A DNA stretch of 64,000 bases from Teredinibacter haidensis (GCF_014211975.1 NZ_CP060084.1:4103001-4167000), one strand, 5' to 3'; shown: positions 1 to 8,840, counted from the first letter of the stretch. Numbers and translations: made by a program. The notes: generated by a model not told the origin, from the letters alone.

Positions 1-82
1 TAGAGCATATAGTGTTTCCCGCTCGTTATAATAGCCGCCGAGCCATTCTGGCTGCTTTTTGTCATATTCAGGTTAACGATAA

Positions 83-352
83 ATGAATAATCCGGGTTGG
101 TTCGTGTATATGGTGTGCTGCCAGGATAAATCGCTCTACACCGGCGTTACTACCGATGTTGAGCGCCGGGCCGGGGAGCATAACAGCGCAAACAAGGGCG
201 CGCGCTATACGCGGGCGCGGCAGCCGGTGGAGCTGGTGTACTACGAAGCGGCGGAATCCCGCTCTCTGGCCTGCCGGCGTGAGTCAGAAATTAAACGGCT
301 GTCGCGCAAAGCCAAGTTGGCTTTGATCTCTTCAACTATCATTAACACATAA
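83..352 (+). CDS. GIY-YIG nuclease-family protein (YhbQ-like)
   Basis: Single-domain GIY-YIG protein of 89 residues, the usual size of the YhbQ-type group. The signature is visible at the N-terminus (FVYMV near residues 7-11, LYTGVT near 18-23), followed by the conserved DVERR helix start and a YTRAR stretch. The family cleaves or binds branched DNA in some members, but the role of these minimal proteins is not settled. It stands alone upstream of rapA on the same strand. The Shine-Dalgarno is weak. A TATAAT hexamer at 27-32 could be a -10 box, but no convincing -35 accompanies it. Family assignment is firm and substrate unknown. Confidence 0.88.
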   Translation: MNNPGWFVYMVCCQDKSLYTGVTTDVERRAGEHNSANKGARYTRARQPVELVYYEAAESRSLACRRESEIKRLSRKAKLALISSTIINT

Positions 353-399
353 TTTCCGTACAATGGCGCCCCCCAAACTTTCGCAGAGATTCTTAGCTG

Positions 400-3048
400 A
401 TGATAAGCACTTTCGTTTTAGGTCAACGTTGGGTAGTCGATTCCGAGCCCGAGCTGGGATTGGGTATCGTCACGGGGGTGCAAGGTCGTACAGTTTCGAT
501 CTTTTTCGAGCAGGGAGATTGCGAGCGAAATTATGCCGTTGCCCAGGCACCGCTTACCCGTATCCTGTTTTCTGAGGGAGATGAGATATCCCTGGCCAAG
601 GGTGAAAGCGCCGTTGTAAAAGCTGTTCACGAGCAAAACGGCCTGCTCATTTATGATATTGGCACTGAGCAGCTGATACCGGAGACGCAACTGTCCTCTG
701 AAGTGAGCTTGAATCAACCGCTCGTGCGTTTGCTTACCGGCCAGCTGGACGCGCCTAAGTGGTTTTATTTCCGTCGCAAATTGGATGAGGCCGTGAGCAA
801 AACCTGGCAGTCGCGCCTCGGTGGTTTGCTGGGGGTGCGCGCCAACCTAATTTCCCATCAATTATATGTCGCTTGGATGGCCTGCGAGCGCGAAAAAGTA
901 CGTGTGCTGCTGGCCGATGAAGTGGGTTTGGGTAAAACCATCGAAGCGGGCATGATCCTTAGCCGCATGCTGAAATTTGAGCGGGTCGAGCGCGCTCTTA
1001 TATTAGTGCCGGATGCCTTACAGGTACAGTGGCTGGTTGAGCTGGTGCGCAAGTTCGCGCTGGTGCCGACCCTCTACGCAGGGGAAGAGCACGATTTCGT
1101 CAGTGGCCAGATCCATATTGTTCCCCACAGCATTGCCGAGCATATTGCCCCGCAACTTCTGGAGGCGGAATTTGATATCACCATTGTCGATGAAGCCCAC
1201 CATATTCTGCCAGACAGTGAAGCCTTCGGTTGCCTGCAGCAGTTATCGCTGAGCAGCGACCACTTGGTATTGCTAACCGCCACTCCAGAACAGTTGGGCG
1301 CCGAAAGCCATTTTGCCCGTTTACAGCTGCTGGATCCGGCCAAGTTCACCAGCCTGGAAAACCTGCGTGCAGCGGAAGCTGAGTACCAGCAATTGAACGA
1401 GCGCATCCGAGCATTGCCGCAGGGCCGCGAGCAACTGATAGACGACTACCATTTGCCCGCAGGTGCCAGCGACGAGGAGCTGGTAGATGAATTACTGGAT
1501 GTACACGGCGTTGGCCGGGTGATGTTCCGTAATGTGCGCTCGGCGATCGCTGGTTTTCCTAAGCGAATGGCGACACCTCATCTATTGGAAGATGATAGCT
1601 GGCCGGTGAAATTCGAGTGGTTGGCACAGTGGATAAAGCAGCAGGGTAGCGAAAAAATTCTGGTGATTTGTCACAGCATAGAGCAGGTTAAGGATTGCGA
1701 GAGCTTTCTTTGGCAAAAGCATGGCATTGACGCAGCACTCTTCCACGAAGAGCAAAACCTGATAGAGCGCGATAAGGCCGCCGCCTACTTTGCCGACCTG
1801 GACGAGGGCAGCCAGATTCTGATTTGCTCTGAAATCGGCAGTGAAGGCCGCAACTTTCAGTTCAGTTGTCACTTGGTGTGCATGGATTTGCCAGAGCATC
1901 CGGATTTGCTGGAGCAGCGCATTGGCCGCTTGGATCGTATCGGTCAAAACCGCGATGTAAACATTCATATTCCCTACGGACCACAGTCGAAAACTGCCCT
2001 TCAGCTACATTGGTATCACCATGTACTGCACTGTATCGAACAGCAAAACCCTGCCGCCGGTCAGGTGCATGATGAGATTGTTGAGCGGCACAGTGAGGCG
2101 CTTGAATTCTACAGTGAGGAAGTACTTACTTCTGATCTGGAGCAGGAATGCATGGATAAGGTCGAGTTGCTGCAGCGGGAAATTCAGCTGGGACGCGATG
2201 CACTGCTGGAAATGAATAGCTGCCGTCAACCCTTTGCTGATGAGTTGGCGGACAAAATAACCCTGTTCGAACAGGACACTCCTCTGGAATTGATCGAGAT
2301 GGCCAGCGACCTGTTCAATTTTCATTTTGAGGGCACCTACGAAGGTATCTACAGTCTTATTCCCTCGGATAAAATGCTGATTCCTGCGCTGCCTGGGATT
2401 CCCGGAGAGGGCACCGAGCTAACCTTCTCGCGCGATATTGCCAATCGTCGGGAAGACCTGCAATTTATGAGTTGGGATTCGCCTTTCGTTATCGGTTTGT
2501 GGGAGATGTTGCACCATTCGGATCTCGGTTCTGCTTCCGTGGCGACCCTGCCCAGCAAGCAATTGCCCTCAGGCCACTGCTTGCTGGAAGTGTGTTTCGA
2601 TCTGGTGATCCAATCCAAGCATTCTGCTGCCTGTTTACCCTTTCTAAACAGCCATTCTGTTCGCTCTTTGGTGTTGGATATCAGCGATAAAAACCTCGCT
2701 GCATTACTACCGGAAGCTTCGTTACAGAAGACAATTGAGCCGGTGAAGAAATTTCTTGCCAGGGATGTGGTGAAATCTCGAAAAAATGAAATAGGTGATT
2801 GGTATAAAAAAGCGGAAGCCTTTGCAGAAGTTGAAAAAGCCAGCCTCTTAGAGCAAGCCTCGGCGCGGGCAAACCGCTTCTTTGACGCAGAGACCAGTCG
2901 CCTGCAAAACCTCGCGCGACATAATGCGGGTGTGGATATCCGGGAAGTAGAGATGTTGCATCAACGCCAGATTGATATCGTGGGCGCACTGGAAGAGCAG
3001 ACTCAATTGCAGCTTTCGGCAGCAAGGTTAATTGTGATTACAGGCTAA
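400..3048 (+). CDS. rapA: RNA polymerase-associated ATPase RapA
   Basis: Swi2/Snf2-family ATPase that binds RNA polymerase and helps recycle it after transcription. The protein is 882 residues, somewhat shorter than the ~968 of E. coli RapA. The N-terminal Tudor-like part begins LGQRWVVDSEPELGLG. The ATPase has motif I at residues 173-180 (DEVGLGKT), motif II at 264-268 (DEAHH) and motif VI near 508 (IGRLDRIGQ). The C-terminal half matches the RapA-specific region, including a GRDALLEMNS stretch. The ATG at 400 gives the expected N-terminus. It is monocistronic here and is followed by a long non-coding stretch with a large inverted repeat. Confidence 0.95.
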   Translation: MISTFVLGQRWVVDSEPELGLGIVTGVQGRTVSIFFEQGDCERNYAVAQAPLTRILFSEGDEISLAKGESAVVKAVHEQNGLLIYDIGTEQLIPETQLSSEVSLNQPLVRLLTGQLDAPKWFYFRRKLDEAVSKTWQSRLGGLLGVRANLISHQLYVAWMACEREKVRVLLADEVGLGKTIEAGMILSRMLKFERVERALILVPDALQVQWLVELVRKFALVPTLYAGEEHDFVSGQIHIVPHSIAEHIAPQLLEAEFDITIVDEAHHILPDSEAFGCLQQLSLSSDHLVLLTATPEQLGAESHFARLQLLDPAKFTSLENLRAAEAEYQQLNERIRALPQGREQLIDDYHLPAGASDEELVDELLDVHGVGRVMFRNVRSAIAGFPKRMATPHLLEDDSWPVKFEWLAQWIKQQGSEKILVICHSIEQVKDCESFLWQKHGIDAALFHEEQNLIERDKAAAYFADLDEGSQILICSEIGSEGRNFQFSCHLVCMDLPEHPDLLEQRIGRLDRIGQNRDVNIHIPYGPQSKTALQLHWYHHVLHCIEQQNPAAGQVHDEIVERHSEALEFYSEEVLTSDLEQECMDKVELLQREIQLGRDALLEMNSCRQPFADELADKITLFEQDTPLELIEMASDLFNFHFEGTYEGIYSLIPSDKMLIPALPGIPGEGTELTFSRDIANRREDLQFMSWDSPFVIGLWEMLHHSDLGSASVATLPSKQLPSGHCLLEVCFDLVIQSKHSAACLPFLNSHSVRSLVLDISDKNLAALLPEASLQKTIEPVKKFLARDVVKSRKNEIGDWYKKAEAFAEVEKASLLEQASARANRFFDAETSRLQNLARHNAGVDIREVEMLHQRQIDIVGALEEQTQLQLSAARLIVITG

Positions 3049-3060
3049 AACGCACTGCTG

Positions 3061-3148
3061 TTTGGGGGCTCCTCATCCCAGCGTGAAAGAGGGCAATGCC
3101 TTTGTTGGAGGCTGGCGGTGTAATTTGCCTATTGCGCTGGCCCCCAAA
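3061..3148. repeat. Nested inverted repeat downstream of rapA
   Basis: An 88-nt segment can fold on itself in four nested steps. TTTGGGGG at 3061-3068 pairs with CCCCCAAA at 3141-3148. CCAGCG at 3078-3083 pairs with CGCTGG at 3135-3140. AGGGCAA at 3090-3096 pairs with TTTGCCT around 3124-3130 with one bulge. GCCT at 3098-3101 pairs with AGGC at 3109-3112. No T-tract follows on the plus strand, so it is not a classic intrinsic terminator. It could be a structured 3' end of the rapA mRNA or a REP/MITE-like extragenic element. Pairing was found by eye. Confidence 0.5.
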
Positions 3149-3702
3149 TAAAAACTCCTACCTCCTCACATATTCTATCTAAACTCGAGCACAATTCAGG
3201 CAATTACTGGTTAGAATTCATGCTTTCTTCCGGTTGCCTTGCAAACGGTTACATTGTAGTTTTACACCCCTGTTCTTAACGAGCAGATATTTACAGGCAC
3301 CTGAATAACAATAATAGCGACAGGGTGGCATGAGCAGGGTACGGCTTTCGATCCAGTGGTCATGGTGTTTTTTAGTCTCAGTAGGCACCAGTACGGTAGA
3401 GAATGTGTCCCTTTTCAACGGATAACCTTTGTTAGCCCTTGGGCTGATTAGCTCCAAGGCGCGTATATCGCCAAACTTCTTTTCCCTCAACTAGCTGTAT
3501 CTCGTATGGGGTAGGCCGTGCTTTGCCTGTGGCTTGTGCCGCCGAAAGAAGGAGTGCGCTATCGTGCTTTTGGGTGGGTAATTCGGCACCGTCAGTGAAG
3601 CCTCGTTAGACAGGTGTTTTTTTCGGGAACCTTTTAGTTGGTACGGCGAATATAGCGCCGGGTAGAGGCCCCTCATCAGTAGTGAACAAGGAGTCAATTA
3701 TA
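3149..3702. other. Long non-coding region upstream of the mannanase
   Basis: About 550 bases without a supportable gene between the rapA inverted repeat and the mannanase start. The reading frames present lack family similarity and good ribosome binding sites. The region holds one LacI-type operator-like palindrome at 3240-3253 and several T- and A-rich stretches. It is probably the 5' regulatory region and leader of the mannanase gene. I saw no known riboswitch. Confidence 0.5.
3240..3253. promoter_or_regulatory. LacI/GalR-type operator-like palindrome
   Basis: TGCAAACGGTTACA fits the pattern TGNAANCGNTTNCA at all ten fixed positions; this is the general operator form of LacI/GalR-family regulators. 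It lies about 450 bases before the mannanase start. LacI-family control of CAZyme genes is common, so a sugar-responsive regulator is a reasonable inference. The distance to the gene is large and the promoter was not located. Confidence 0.4.
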
Positions 3703-5421
3703 ATGACCACCAACTTCTTCAAACGTTGTACTGCGCATCTCACCAAAACCTGCGGTGTGGCGGCAGTGACAATGGCTATGGCAGCTAACAGCTGGGCTGG
3801 CTTTTCTGTATCCGGCACCCAGTTACTGGACGCTAATGGCAACAATTTTATTATGCGTGGTGTAAACCATGCCCACGCCTGGTATAGCGGTGAAACTGGT
3901 TCTATTGCCGACATCGCCAATACCGGGGCCAACACGATTCGCGTTGTATTAAGTAACGGCGACCAGTGGACGCGTAATAGCGAATCCGATGTTGCTAATA
4001 TTATTTCGCTTTGTAAGCAAAACCAGGTGATTTGTGTGCTGGAAGTACACGATGCCACCGGTGGTGGAGAAGAAAGTGCAGCGGGTACTATTGCCAGCGC
4101 GGCCCAGTACTGGGTGGCGATTGCGGGTGCGCTGCAGGGTCAGGAAGACTACATTATTATCAATATTGCCAACGAGCCTGTCGGGAATAATCAAGCCGAT
4201 TCCATGTGGATAGGCGATCATCGCGCGGCTATTCAGACCCTGCGAAACGCCGGCCTGACTCATACGCTGATGGTGGACGCTCCCAACTGGGGACAGGACT
4301 GGGACAATGTGATGTATAACAATGCCTCAGAGGTTGCAGCAGCGGATACCTTGGGTAACACCATGTTTAGTGTTCACATGTATGAGGTTTACCAGGATCG
4401 TGCTACCGTTGAAAACTATATAACTGGCTTTATGAGCAACCATAACCTACCGATTATTGTCGGCGAGTTTGGTGCTGATCACCAGGGTACCTTTGTTGAT
4501 GCCGATTCCATTATGGCGGTGTCCCAGCAAAACGGTACGGGATACCTGGGTTGGAGTTGGTCTGGTAACGGCGATTGCTGTACTGCGCTTGATATCGTCA
4601 ATAACTTTAACGCCGGTAGCCTCAGTACCTGGGGTGACCGTCTTATCAACGGTACGGATGGTATTGCGCAGACCTCTCAGCGTGCTTCTATCTTTGGCGG
4701 AACATCTTCCAGCTCTTCTTCAAGCAGCTCCAGTTCTTCTAGTAGCTCTTCCTCGTCTTCAAGTTCTAGTTCCAGCAGTAGCTCCAGTTCTTCCAGTAGC
4801 TCAAACGGGCAATGCGAAGATGTGTGCCAGTGGTATAACGAGGGGACTTATCCACTCTGTACCAATGCTAGTGGTTGGGGTTGGGAAGATGGCCAGAGCT
4901 GTATTGGGCTCAGCACTTGTGAAAGCCAAGGTGGTGGTAACGGTGGTGTCGTATCCAGCTGCAGTTCTAGCAGCAGCTCTTCATCTTCAAGCTCTAGTTC
5001 CAGTTCTTCTAGTAGCTCTTCCTCGTCTTCAAGTTCCAGTTCTAGCAGCAGTTCGTCGTCTAGTTCTAGTAGCAGCTCTTCTTCAGCTACCGGACAGCAG
5101 TGCAACTGGTACGGAACACTGACCCCTGTATGCGCAAACCAGGATAGCGGTTGGGGTTACGAGAACAGCCAGAGCTGTATTGGTGCTATTACCTGTGAAT
5201 CCCAGAGCGGAGATGGCGGTCTTGTGGGTGGCGATACTTCAAGCAGCAGTTCATCATCTAGCAGTTCTTCTTCCGTCAGTTCTAGCTCAAGCTCCTCATC
5301 TACCGGTGGTGTTTGTAACTGGTATGGTAGTGAATACCCTCTGTGTACAAGTACCAGCAGTGGCTGGGGCTGGGAAAATAATCAGAGCTGTATAGCGCCA
5401 AGCACCTGTAACTCTCAGTAG
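3703..5421 (+). CDS. Secreted GH5 (subfamily 8-like) endo-beta-1,4-mannanase with three CBM10 modules
   Basis: Secreted multidomain glycoside hydrolase of 572 residues that should cut beta-mannan. A signal peptide (~1-32, ending NSWA) precedes a GH5 domain (~33-330) that strongly resembles bacterial GH5_8 mannanases (RGVNHAH, VLEVHDATG). The acid/base Glu158 lies in NIANEP and the nucleophile Glu255 in GEFG. Three Cys- and Trp-rich CBM10 modules follow (QWYNEG, NWYGTL, NWYGSE; each with SGWGW/Y and QSCI), separated by three polyserine linkers. CBM10 usually binds crystalline cellulose. The ATG at 3703 is preferred over the GTG at 3682 because AAGGAG at 3688-3693 is spaced correctly for it. 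Two intrinsic terminators follow. Polyserine linkers are typical of Cellvibrionales enzymes. Mannan specificity rests on subfamily resemblance. Confidence 0.92.
   Translation: MTTNFFKRCTAHLTKTCGVAAVTMAMAANSWAGFSVSGTQLLDANGNNFIMRGVNHAHAWYSGETGSIADIANTGANTIRVVLSNGDQWTRNSESDVANIISLCKQNQVICVLEVHDATGGGEESAAGTIASAAQYWVAIAGALQGQEDYIIINIANEPVGNNQADSMWIGDHRAAIQTLRNAGLTHTLMVDAPNWGQDWDNVMYNNASEVAAADTLGNTMFSVHMYEVYQDRATVENYITGFMSNHNLPIIVGEFGADHQGTFVDADSIMAVSQQNGTGYLGWSWSGNGDCCTALDIVNNFNAGSLSTWGDRLINGTDGIAQTSQRASIFGGTSSSSSSSSSSSSSSSSSSSSSSSSSSSSSSSSSNGQCEDVCQWYNEGTYPLCTNASGWGWEDGQSCIGLSTCESQGGGNGGVVSSCSSSSSSSSSSSSSSSSSSSSSSSSSSSSSSSSSSSSSSSSSATGQQCNWYGTLTPVCANQDSGWGYENSQSCIGAITCESQSGDGGLVGGDTSSSSSSSSSSSSVSSSSSSSSTGGVCNWYGSEYPLCTSTSSGWGWENNQSCIAPSTCNSQ
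4729..4766 (+). repeat. Exact 38-nt direct repeat in polyserine linker 1 (copy 1)
   Basis: This stretch, within the first serine linker, is identical at the DNA level to 4999-5036 in the second linker, exactly 270 bases away. Serine has six codons that are freely mixed in these linkers, so 38 identical bases are not required by the protein and point to duplication or recombination between the linkers. Confidence 0.75.
4999..5036 (+). repeat. Exact 38-nt direct repeat in polyserine linker 2 (copy 2)
   Basis: Second copy of the 38-nt identical serine-codon block found at 4729-4766. Codon choice diverges on both sides of the block, which delimits the shared segment. Confidence 0.75.
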
Positions 5422-5433
5422 ATATCTCATCAT

Positions 5434-5457
5434 CGGCAGGTCATTTCCTGCCGTTTT
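5434..5457 (+). terminator. Intrinsic terminator after the mannanase
   Basis: Perfect stem CGGCAGG/CCTGCCG with a six-base loop, followed by TTTT, 13 bases after the mannanase stop codon. Confidence 0.75.
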
Positions 5458-5466
5458 CTGTTTGAT

Positions 5467-5490
5467 GCCGAGCCCTAGCTCGGCTTTTTT
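5467..5490 (+). terminator. Second intrinsic terminator after the mannanase
   Basis: GC-rich stem GCCGAGC/GCTCGGC with a short loop, followed by six T. Placed right behind the first hairpin, it gives tandem termination before the next gene. Confidence 0.85.
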
Positions 5491-5583
5491 ATATGCAGGA
5501 ATGGCGCGTGCATGGAGGCACAGGAGCGGCACTTTTCCTTCCATTCCCGTTATACTTCCGCGTCTTCAGATTAAGGTGAGTGC

Positions 5584-6729
5584 GTGGAAGAGATTAAAGT
5601 TGGCAAAACATTTTCTGGTGTCGTGAAAGACTTGGCCAGCGATGGTCGCGGAGTGGTAACGCACCCGCAGGGGAGAACGTTTTTTGTGCCTGGGGTCTGG
5701 TTGGGCGAGACGGGTGAATTTCGTATTGCTGGGTTAAAAGGCCGAATAGGTTTTGCCGAGGTAATTACGCTGGAGGAAAGCTCTCGCCATACGAAACGGG
5801 TCGATGCGCCCTGCCCACACCATGGCCATTGCGGAGGCTGCCCCTGGCAGTTTATTGAATACGGTGAGCAGCTGGCCGCTAAGCAGGCTCGGGTAGAGCA
5901 GGCTATGCGTCGTTTGGGCTGTGATAGTAAAGTGTTGCCCATTATACCGTCTTCGAAATCGCTGGCTTATCGCAATCGTGCGCAGTTAAAAACCGATGGC
6001 AACAATATCGGCTATATGGCAGTGAACTCCAACCGTCTTGTTGGCGTAGAAAGCTGCCCAATTCTGAGTGAAAAAAACCAGTCCACGCTTGCTGGGCTAT
6101 TGGCGCAGCTGCCCAACAGACAGTGGAAACCCGAAGGTAAGCACAAGTGGATAACTTTGGATATCGATGAAAGCGTTGATGCTGAAACGGCCAGCATCAA
6201 TAGTCGCTTGCCTTTTCAGCAGGGTAATAGTGAGCAGAATAAAAAAATGTGCGACTGGCTATCGGCCGGTTTAGGTCGGCTGGAAGAGGGTAAAACGGTG
6301 CTGGAGCTTTTTTGTGGTTCCGGTAATTTGACTGAGGTTATTGCTCGCAGTGGGGCTAAGCAAGTGTTTGCGGTTGAGGTAGTGGAAGCTGCCGTTGATC
6401 AGTTGAAACACAAAAAACTCGAAATGGTGTTGCCTATTATCTGCAATCTGTTTTCTGAGCAGGGTGCAGAATCGCTTTTACCGCTTGTTAAGCAGGCAGA
6501 GGTGCTGGTGCTGGATCCTCCAAGGGAAGGCTTGAAAATTTCCAGCCCTCTGTTCTCCAGGAGGTCTGCCATCCGTTCGGTATTTTATATTTCCTGTGAT
6601 CTGGCCACGTTTGGCCGAGATCTTGCCGAATTTATAAAAAATGGTTTTCGGCTAAAAGACGTGCAGCCCTTGGATATGTTTCCCCATACGCCACATATTG
6701 AATTGATGGCCGAGCTTTACAGAAATTAG
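5584..6729 (+). CDS. TRAM-domain class I SAM-dependent RNA m5U methyltransferase (RlmD/TrmA family)
   Basis: Uridine C5 methyltransferase of the TrmA/RlmC/RlmD family, 381 residues. An N-terminal TRAM-like RNA-binding domain (~1-65) is followed by the iron-sulfur Cys cluster (CPHHGHCGGC near 78-87, with a further Cys in ESCPIL). The SAM domain shows ELFCGSGN, the DPPREG motif and the catalytic Cys in YISCD; the family usually has SCNP, so Asp replaces Asn. It is shorter than RlmD (~430). Whether the target is 23S rRNA or tRNA cannot be settled from sequence. The start is GTG at 5584 with AAGGTGAG just upstream. The last four bases overlap the convergent gene. Confidence 0.85.
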   Translation: MEEIKVGKTFSGVVKDLASDGRGVVTHPQGRTFFVPGVWLGETGEFRIAGLKGRIGFAEVITLEESSRHTKRVDAPCPHHGHCGGCPWQFIEYGEQLAAKQARVEQAMRRLGCDSKVLPIIPSSKSLAYRNRAQLKTDGNNIGYMAVNSNRLVGVESCPILSEKNQSTLAGLLAQLPNRQWKPEGKHKWITLDIDESVDAETASINSRLPFQQGNSEQNKKMCDWLSAGLGRLEEGKTVLELFCGSGNLTEVIARSGAKQVFAVEVVEAAVDQLKHKKLEMVLPIICNLFSEQGAESLLPLVKQAEVLVLDPPREGLKISSPLFSRRSAIRSVFYISCDLATFGRDLAEFIKNGFRLKDVQPLDMFPHTPHIELMAELYRN

Positions 6730-7274
6730 TAGTGGCCCAGTGTCTTGGCGAGGGTTTCTCTTGCCAGTGATAAGGTATTTCGCAGTTGCTGGTTGGGCAG
6801 GCTATGGCTAGCCAATGCAGCCTGTTCCATTTTTTTTATATCGACTAACCTATCCATACGGTAGTTCTTAGCTGCTTCTTTTCCGTAGAGGATGGCGATC
6901 CAGTCATTTACGCAATGCACGTAATTGGCGGTTGATAGATCCATATGGCTGGCGAAAGCGTTGTGCACGCCTTGTAGGTTACGCTCTCCGGGGCCTTTAA
7001 GATCGTGAGGTTTTAAAAACGACATTATGTAATGGTAGGGGTACTGCAAAAGTTGTACACAGCAGCACAGAAGCCACCAGGTTACCAGCAGGGGTAGCAG
7101 GGCTATTAAAGCTATAACGTAGATATATTTAATGGTGAAAGAGCTCTCCCACGCGAACCTCAGCAGCGGAGGCTTTGGCGTTAGCGAAGCCAGGAGCTGC
7201 TGCCACAACTGGTGTCGTTGCCACTTCATGGCGGCTTCGAAACAATGCATTTCGTTTTCGCTCATCTTAAGCAT
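6726..7274 (-). CDS. Hypothetical membrane-anchored protein
   Basis: 182-residue protein I do not recognise. It has one long hydrophobic segment (~48-78, IYVIALIALLPLLVTWWLL and onward, rich in Cys and Trp), which may form one or two membrane passes. A polar C-terminal half with HNAF, YGKEAAKNYRMDRL and a leucine-rich end follows. The N-terminus has aromatic and basic residues without a signal peptide. It is convergent with the methyltransferase gene and overlaps it by four bases. GGAG lies 13 bases before the ATG at 7274, a rather long spacing. No function is proposed. Confidence 0.6.
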   Translation of the reverse strand: MLKMSENEMHCFEAAMKWQRHQLWQQLLASLTPKPPLLRFAWESSFTIKYIYVIALIALLPLLVTWWLLCCCVQLLQYPYHYIMSFLKPHDLKGPGERNLQGVHNAFASHMDLSTANYVHCVNDWIAILYGKEAAKNYRMDRLVDIKKMEQAALASHSLPNQQLRNTLSLARETLAKTLGHY

Positions 7275-7368
7275 TGCTAAAATTTATCTCCTTTCGACGC
7301 TGTCGGGCAAGTGATTGTGCCGTTAGTCCTTTACTGCCGCTATTGAGCCACTGGTAGCTGCATGTTAA

Positions 7369-8460
7369 CTACTTTTGATTAAATGGGTGCGAATTTGCAC
7401 AATTTTGTCGATTTTGGAGCGCCTCAAGTTTTTCGCCTTCGGGTATTAGCCAGGTTTGGATATTGTCCATTACCAGCTGTTTGAGCAGCTCTATATGTTC
7501 TGGTTCACTGTTGAGCGCTGGAATATAGTCGTAACGACTGCCGCCACTTGCCATAAAGTAAGCGCGATTTTCTTCACCAATTTCTTCGATGGTTTCGAGG
7601 CAGTCAGCGGAAAAACCGGGGCAAATTATTTGTACAGATTTTACTCCTTTTGCAGGTAAAGATTTCAGTATTTCATCCGTATAGGGTTGCAACCATTGTT
7701 CACGGCCAAAACGGGATTGAAAACTAGTGATGTACTCGGATGCGTCGAGGCCTAGAGCGCTCGCGACCAAACCTGATGTTTTTAAGCATTGGCAGTGGTA
7801 GGGGTCGCCCTGCTGTAAATAGCGCAGGGGCACACCGTGGTATGAGAGCAATAACATTTCGGCTCTACCTTGCGTGCTCCAGTGGTGGCGAATACTGCTC
7901 ACAATGGCATTGATATAGGCGGGGTGATCATAATAGCTGGTGAGAAACCGCAATTCCGGCAACCAGCGTCGATGCGTAAAGTCGGCTGCCAGAGCATCGA
8001 AAGTGGAGGCCGTTGTAGCACCGGAATATTGCGGGTACAACGGCAGTACCACAAGTTTTCTTACGCCTTTATCCATCATATTTTGTAATGCGTCTGCGAT
8101 GGAAGGGGAGCCGTAGCGCATGGCCCACTCGACCACAATACGATCGTCGACTGCCTGCAGCTCCGTGGAGAGCTGTTGCGCTTGTGCCGACGTATGTATC
8201 GCTAAGGGAGAACCCTGTTCAGTCCAAACGCTTGTGTAGGCCTTTGCTGATCGGGAGGGGCGAATATTCAGAATAATACCGTTAAGGACCAGCCACCAAA
8301 GTAAGCGTGGAACCTCCACAACACGGGGATCGGATAAAAACTGTTTGAGATAGGTTCTTAGAGCGCGTTTGGTCGGGGCCGTTGGTGTGCCGAGATTAGT
8401 GATGAGAACGCCAATTTTTTTACGTTGATCATGGCTGAAAATCTGGTTCTTATAGCCCAC
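7369..8460 (-). CDS. hemH: Ferrochelatase
   Basis: Inserts ferrous iron into protoporphyrin IX, the last step of haem synthesis. About 363 residues from the chosen start. Family motifs are clear: GVLITNLGTP near the N-terminus, SYHGVP containing the catalytic His, and CPGFSADCLETIEEI near the C-terminal third. The GTG at 8460 is preferred because AAGGAA stands six bases upstream, whereas a TTG at 8481 has no Shine-Dalgarno. The C-terminal tail after the chelatase core is polar and poorly conserved. Confidence 0.93.
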   Translation of the reverse strand: MGYKNQIFSHDQRKKIGVLITNLGTPTAPTKRALRTYLKQFLSDPRVVEVPRLLWWLVLNGIILNIRPSRSAKAYTSVWTEQGSPLAIHTSAQAQQLSTELQAVDDRIVVEWAMRYGSPSIADALQNMMDKGVRKLVVLPLYPQYSGATTASTFDALAADFTHRRWLPELRFLTSYYDHPAYINAIVSSIRHHWSTQGRAEMLLLSYHGVPLRYLQQGDPYHCQCLKTSGLVASALGLDASEYITSFQSRFGREQWLQPYTDEILKSLPAKGVKSVQIICPGFSADCLETIEEIGEENRAYFMASGGSRYDYIPALNSEPEHIELLKQLVMDNIQTWLIPEGEKLEALQNRQNCANSHPFNQK

Positions 8461-8582
8461 GGAATTTCCTTGCGTCGCCAATAGTGTAGAAAGGAGCTTT
8501 AGTATAAAAGTTAGATAGCTTGCCGTCGATTAGGGTTTTTCAGAGCAATGTTATTTTTATGGTACGGGCCAGACAAAAAAAA

Positions 8583-8612
8583 CCGGAAGAGGTAACACCA
8601 CTCCCGGCTTTT
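8583..8612 (-). terminator. Bidirectional intrinsic terminator
   Basis: A CCGG...CCGG stem with internal mismatches (CCGGAAGAGG / CCACTCCCGG) is flanked by eight A on one side and five T on the other, so it can terminate in both directions. It serves the small gene at 8637-8840 on the minus strand. Confidence 0.65.
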
Positions 8613-8636
8613 TAAAATAATGTGTGACGTTATAGC

Positions 8637-8840
8637 TTACTCGGCGGCGGCTTCGCCTTCTGCTGCTACAGCTTCTGGTTCGGCCGGCTTTGGCTCAGCT
8701 TTTTTCATTAAGCCTTCTTTCTGCAAGATAGCTACTTTATCATCGCCATTGATCCAGCTGCGGTTAGTACCGCGCACGGCGTAACGCTCATCATTGCGCT
8801 GGAAAATGGTGTACTCGGCGGTTTTCTTTACTTGTTTCAT
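8637..8840 (-). CDS. Small conserved hypothetical protein with Ala/Glu-rich tail
   Basis: 67-residue protein starting MKQVKKTAEYTIFQRNDE. A compact N-terminal part (YAVRGTNRSWINGDDKVAIL) resembles small conserved proteins of marine gammaproteobacteria, and the tail from ~47 on is low-complexity Ala/Glu/Pro. The ATG at 8840 is chosen because GAGGAAA lies just upstream; an earlier in-frame start would add 19 residues without a good ribosome site. It is monocistronic with its own terminator. Function unknown. Confidence 0.7.
   Translation of the reverse strand: MKQVKKTAEYTIFQRNDERYAVRGTNRSWINGDDKVAILQKEGLMKKAEPKPAEPEAVAAEGEAAAE

Noticed and set aside
3682..3702. GTG start of the mannanase
   Set aside because: AAGGAG lies inside this extension and is correctly spaced for the ATG at 3703; the extension also lengthens the signal peptide abnormally.
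4848..5105. Minus-strand frame encoding an almost pure Glu/Leu protein
   Set aside because: It is the complement of the polyserine linker codons and therefore an artefact of the linker.
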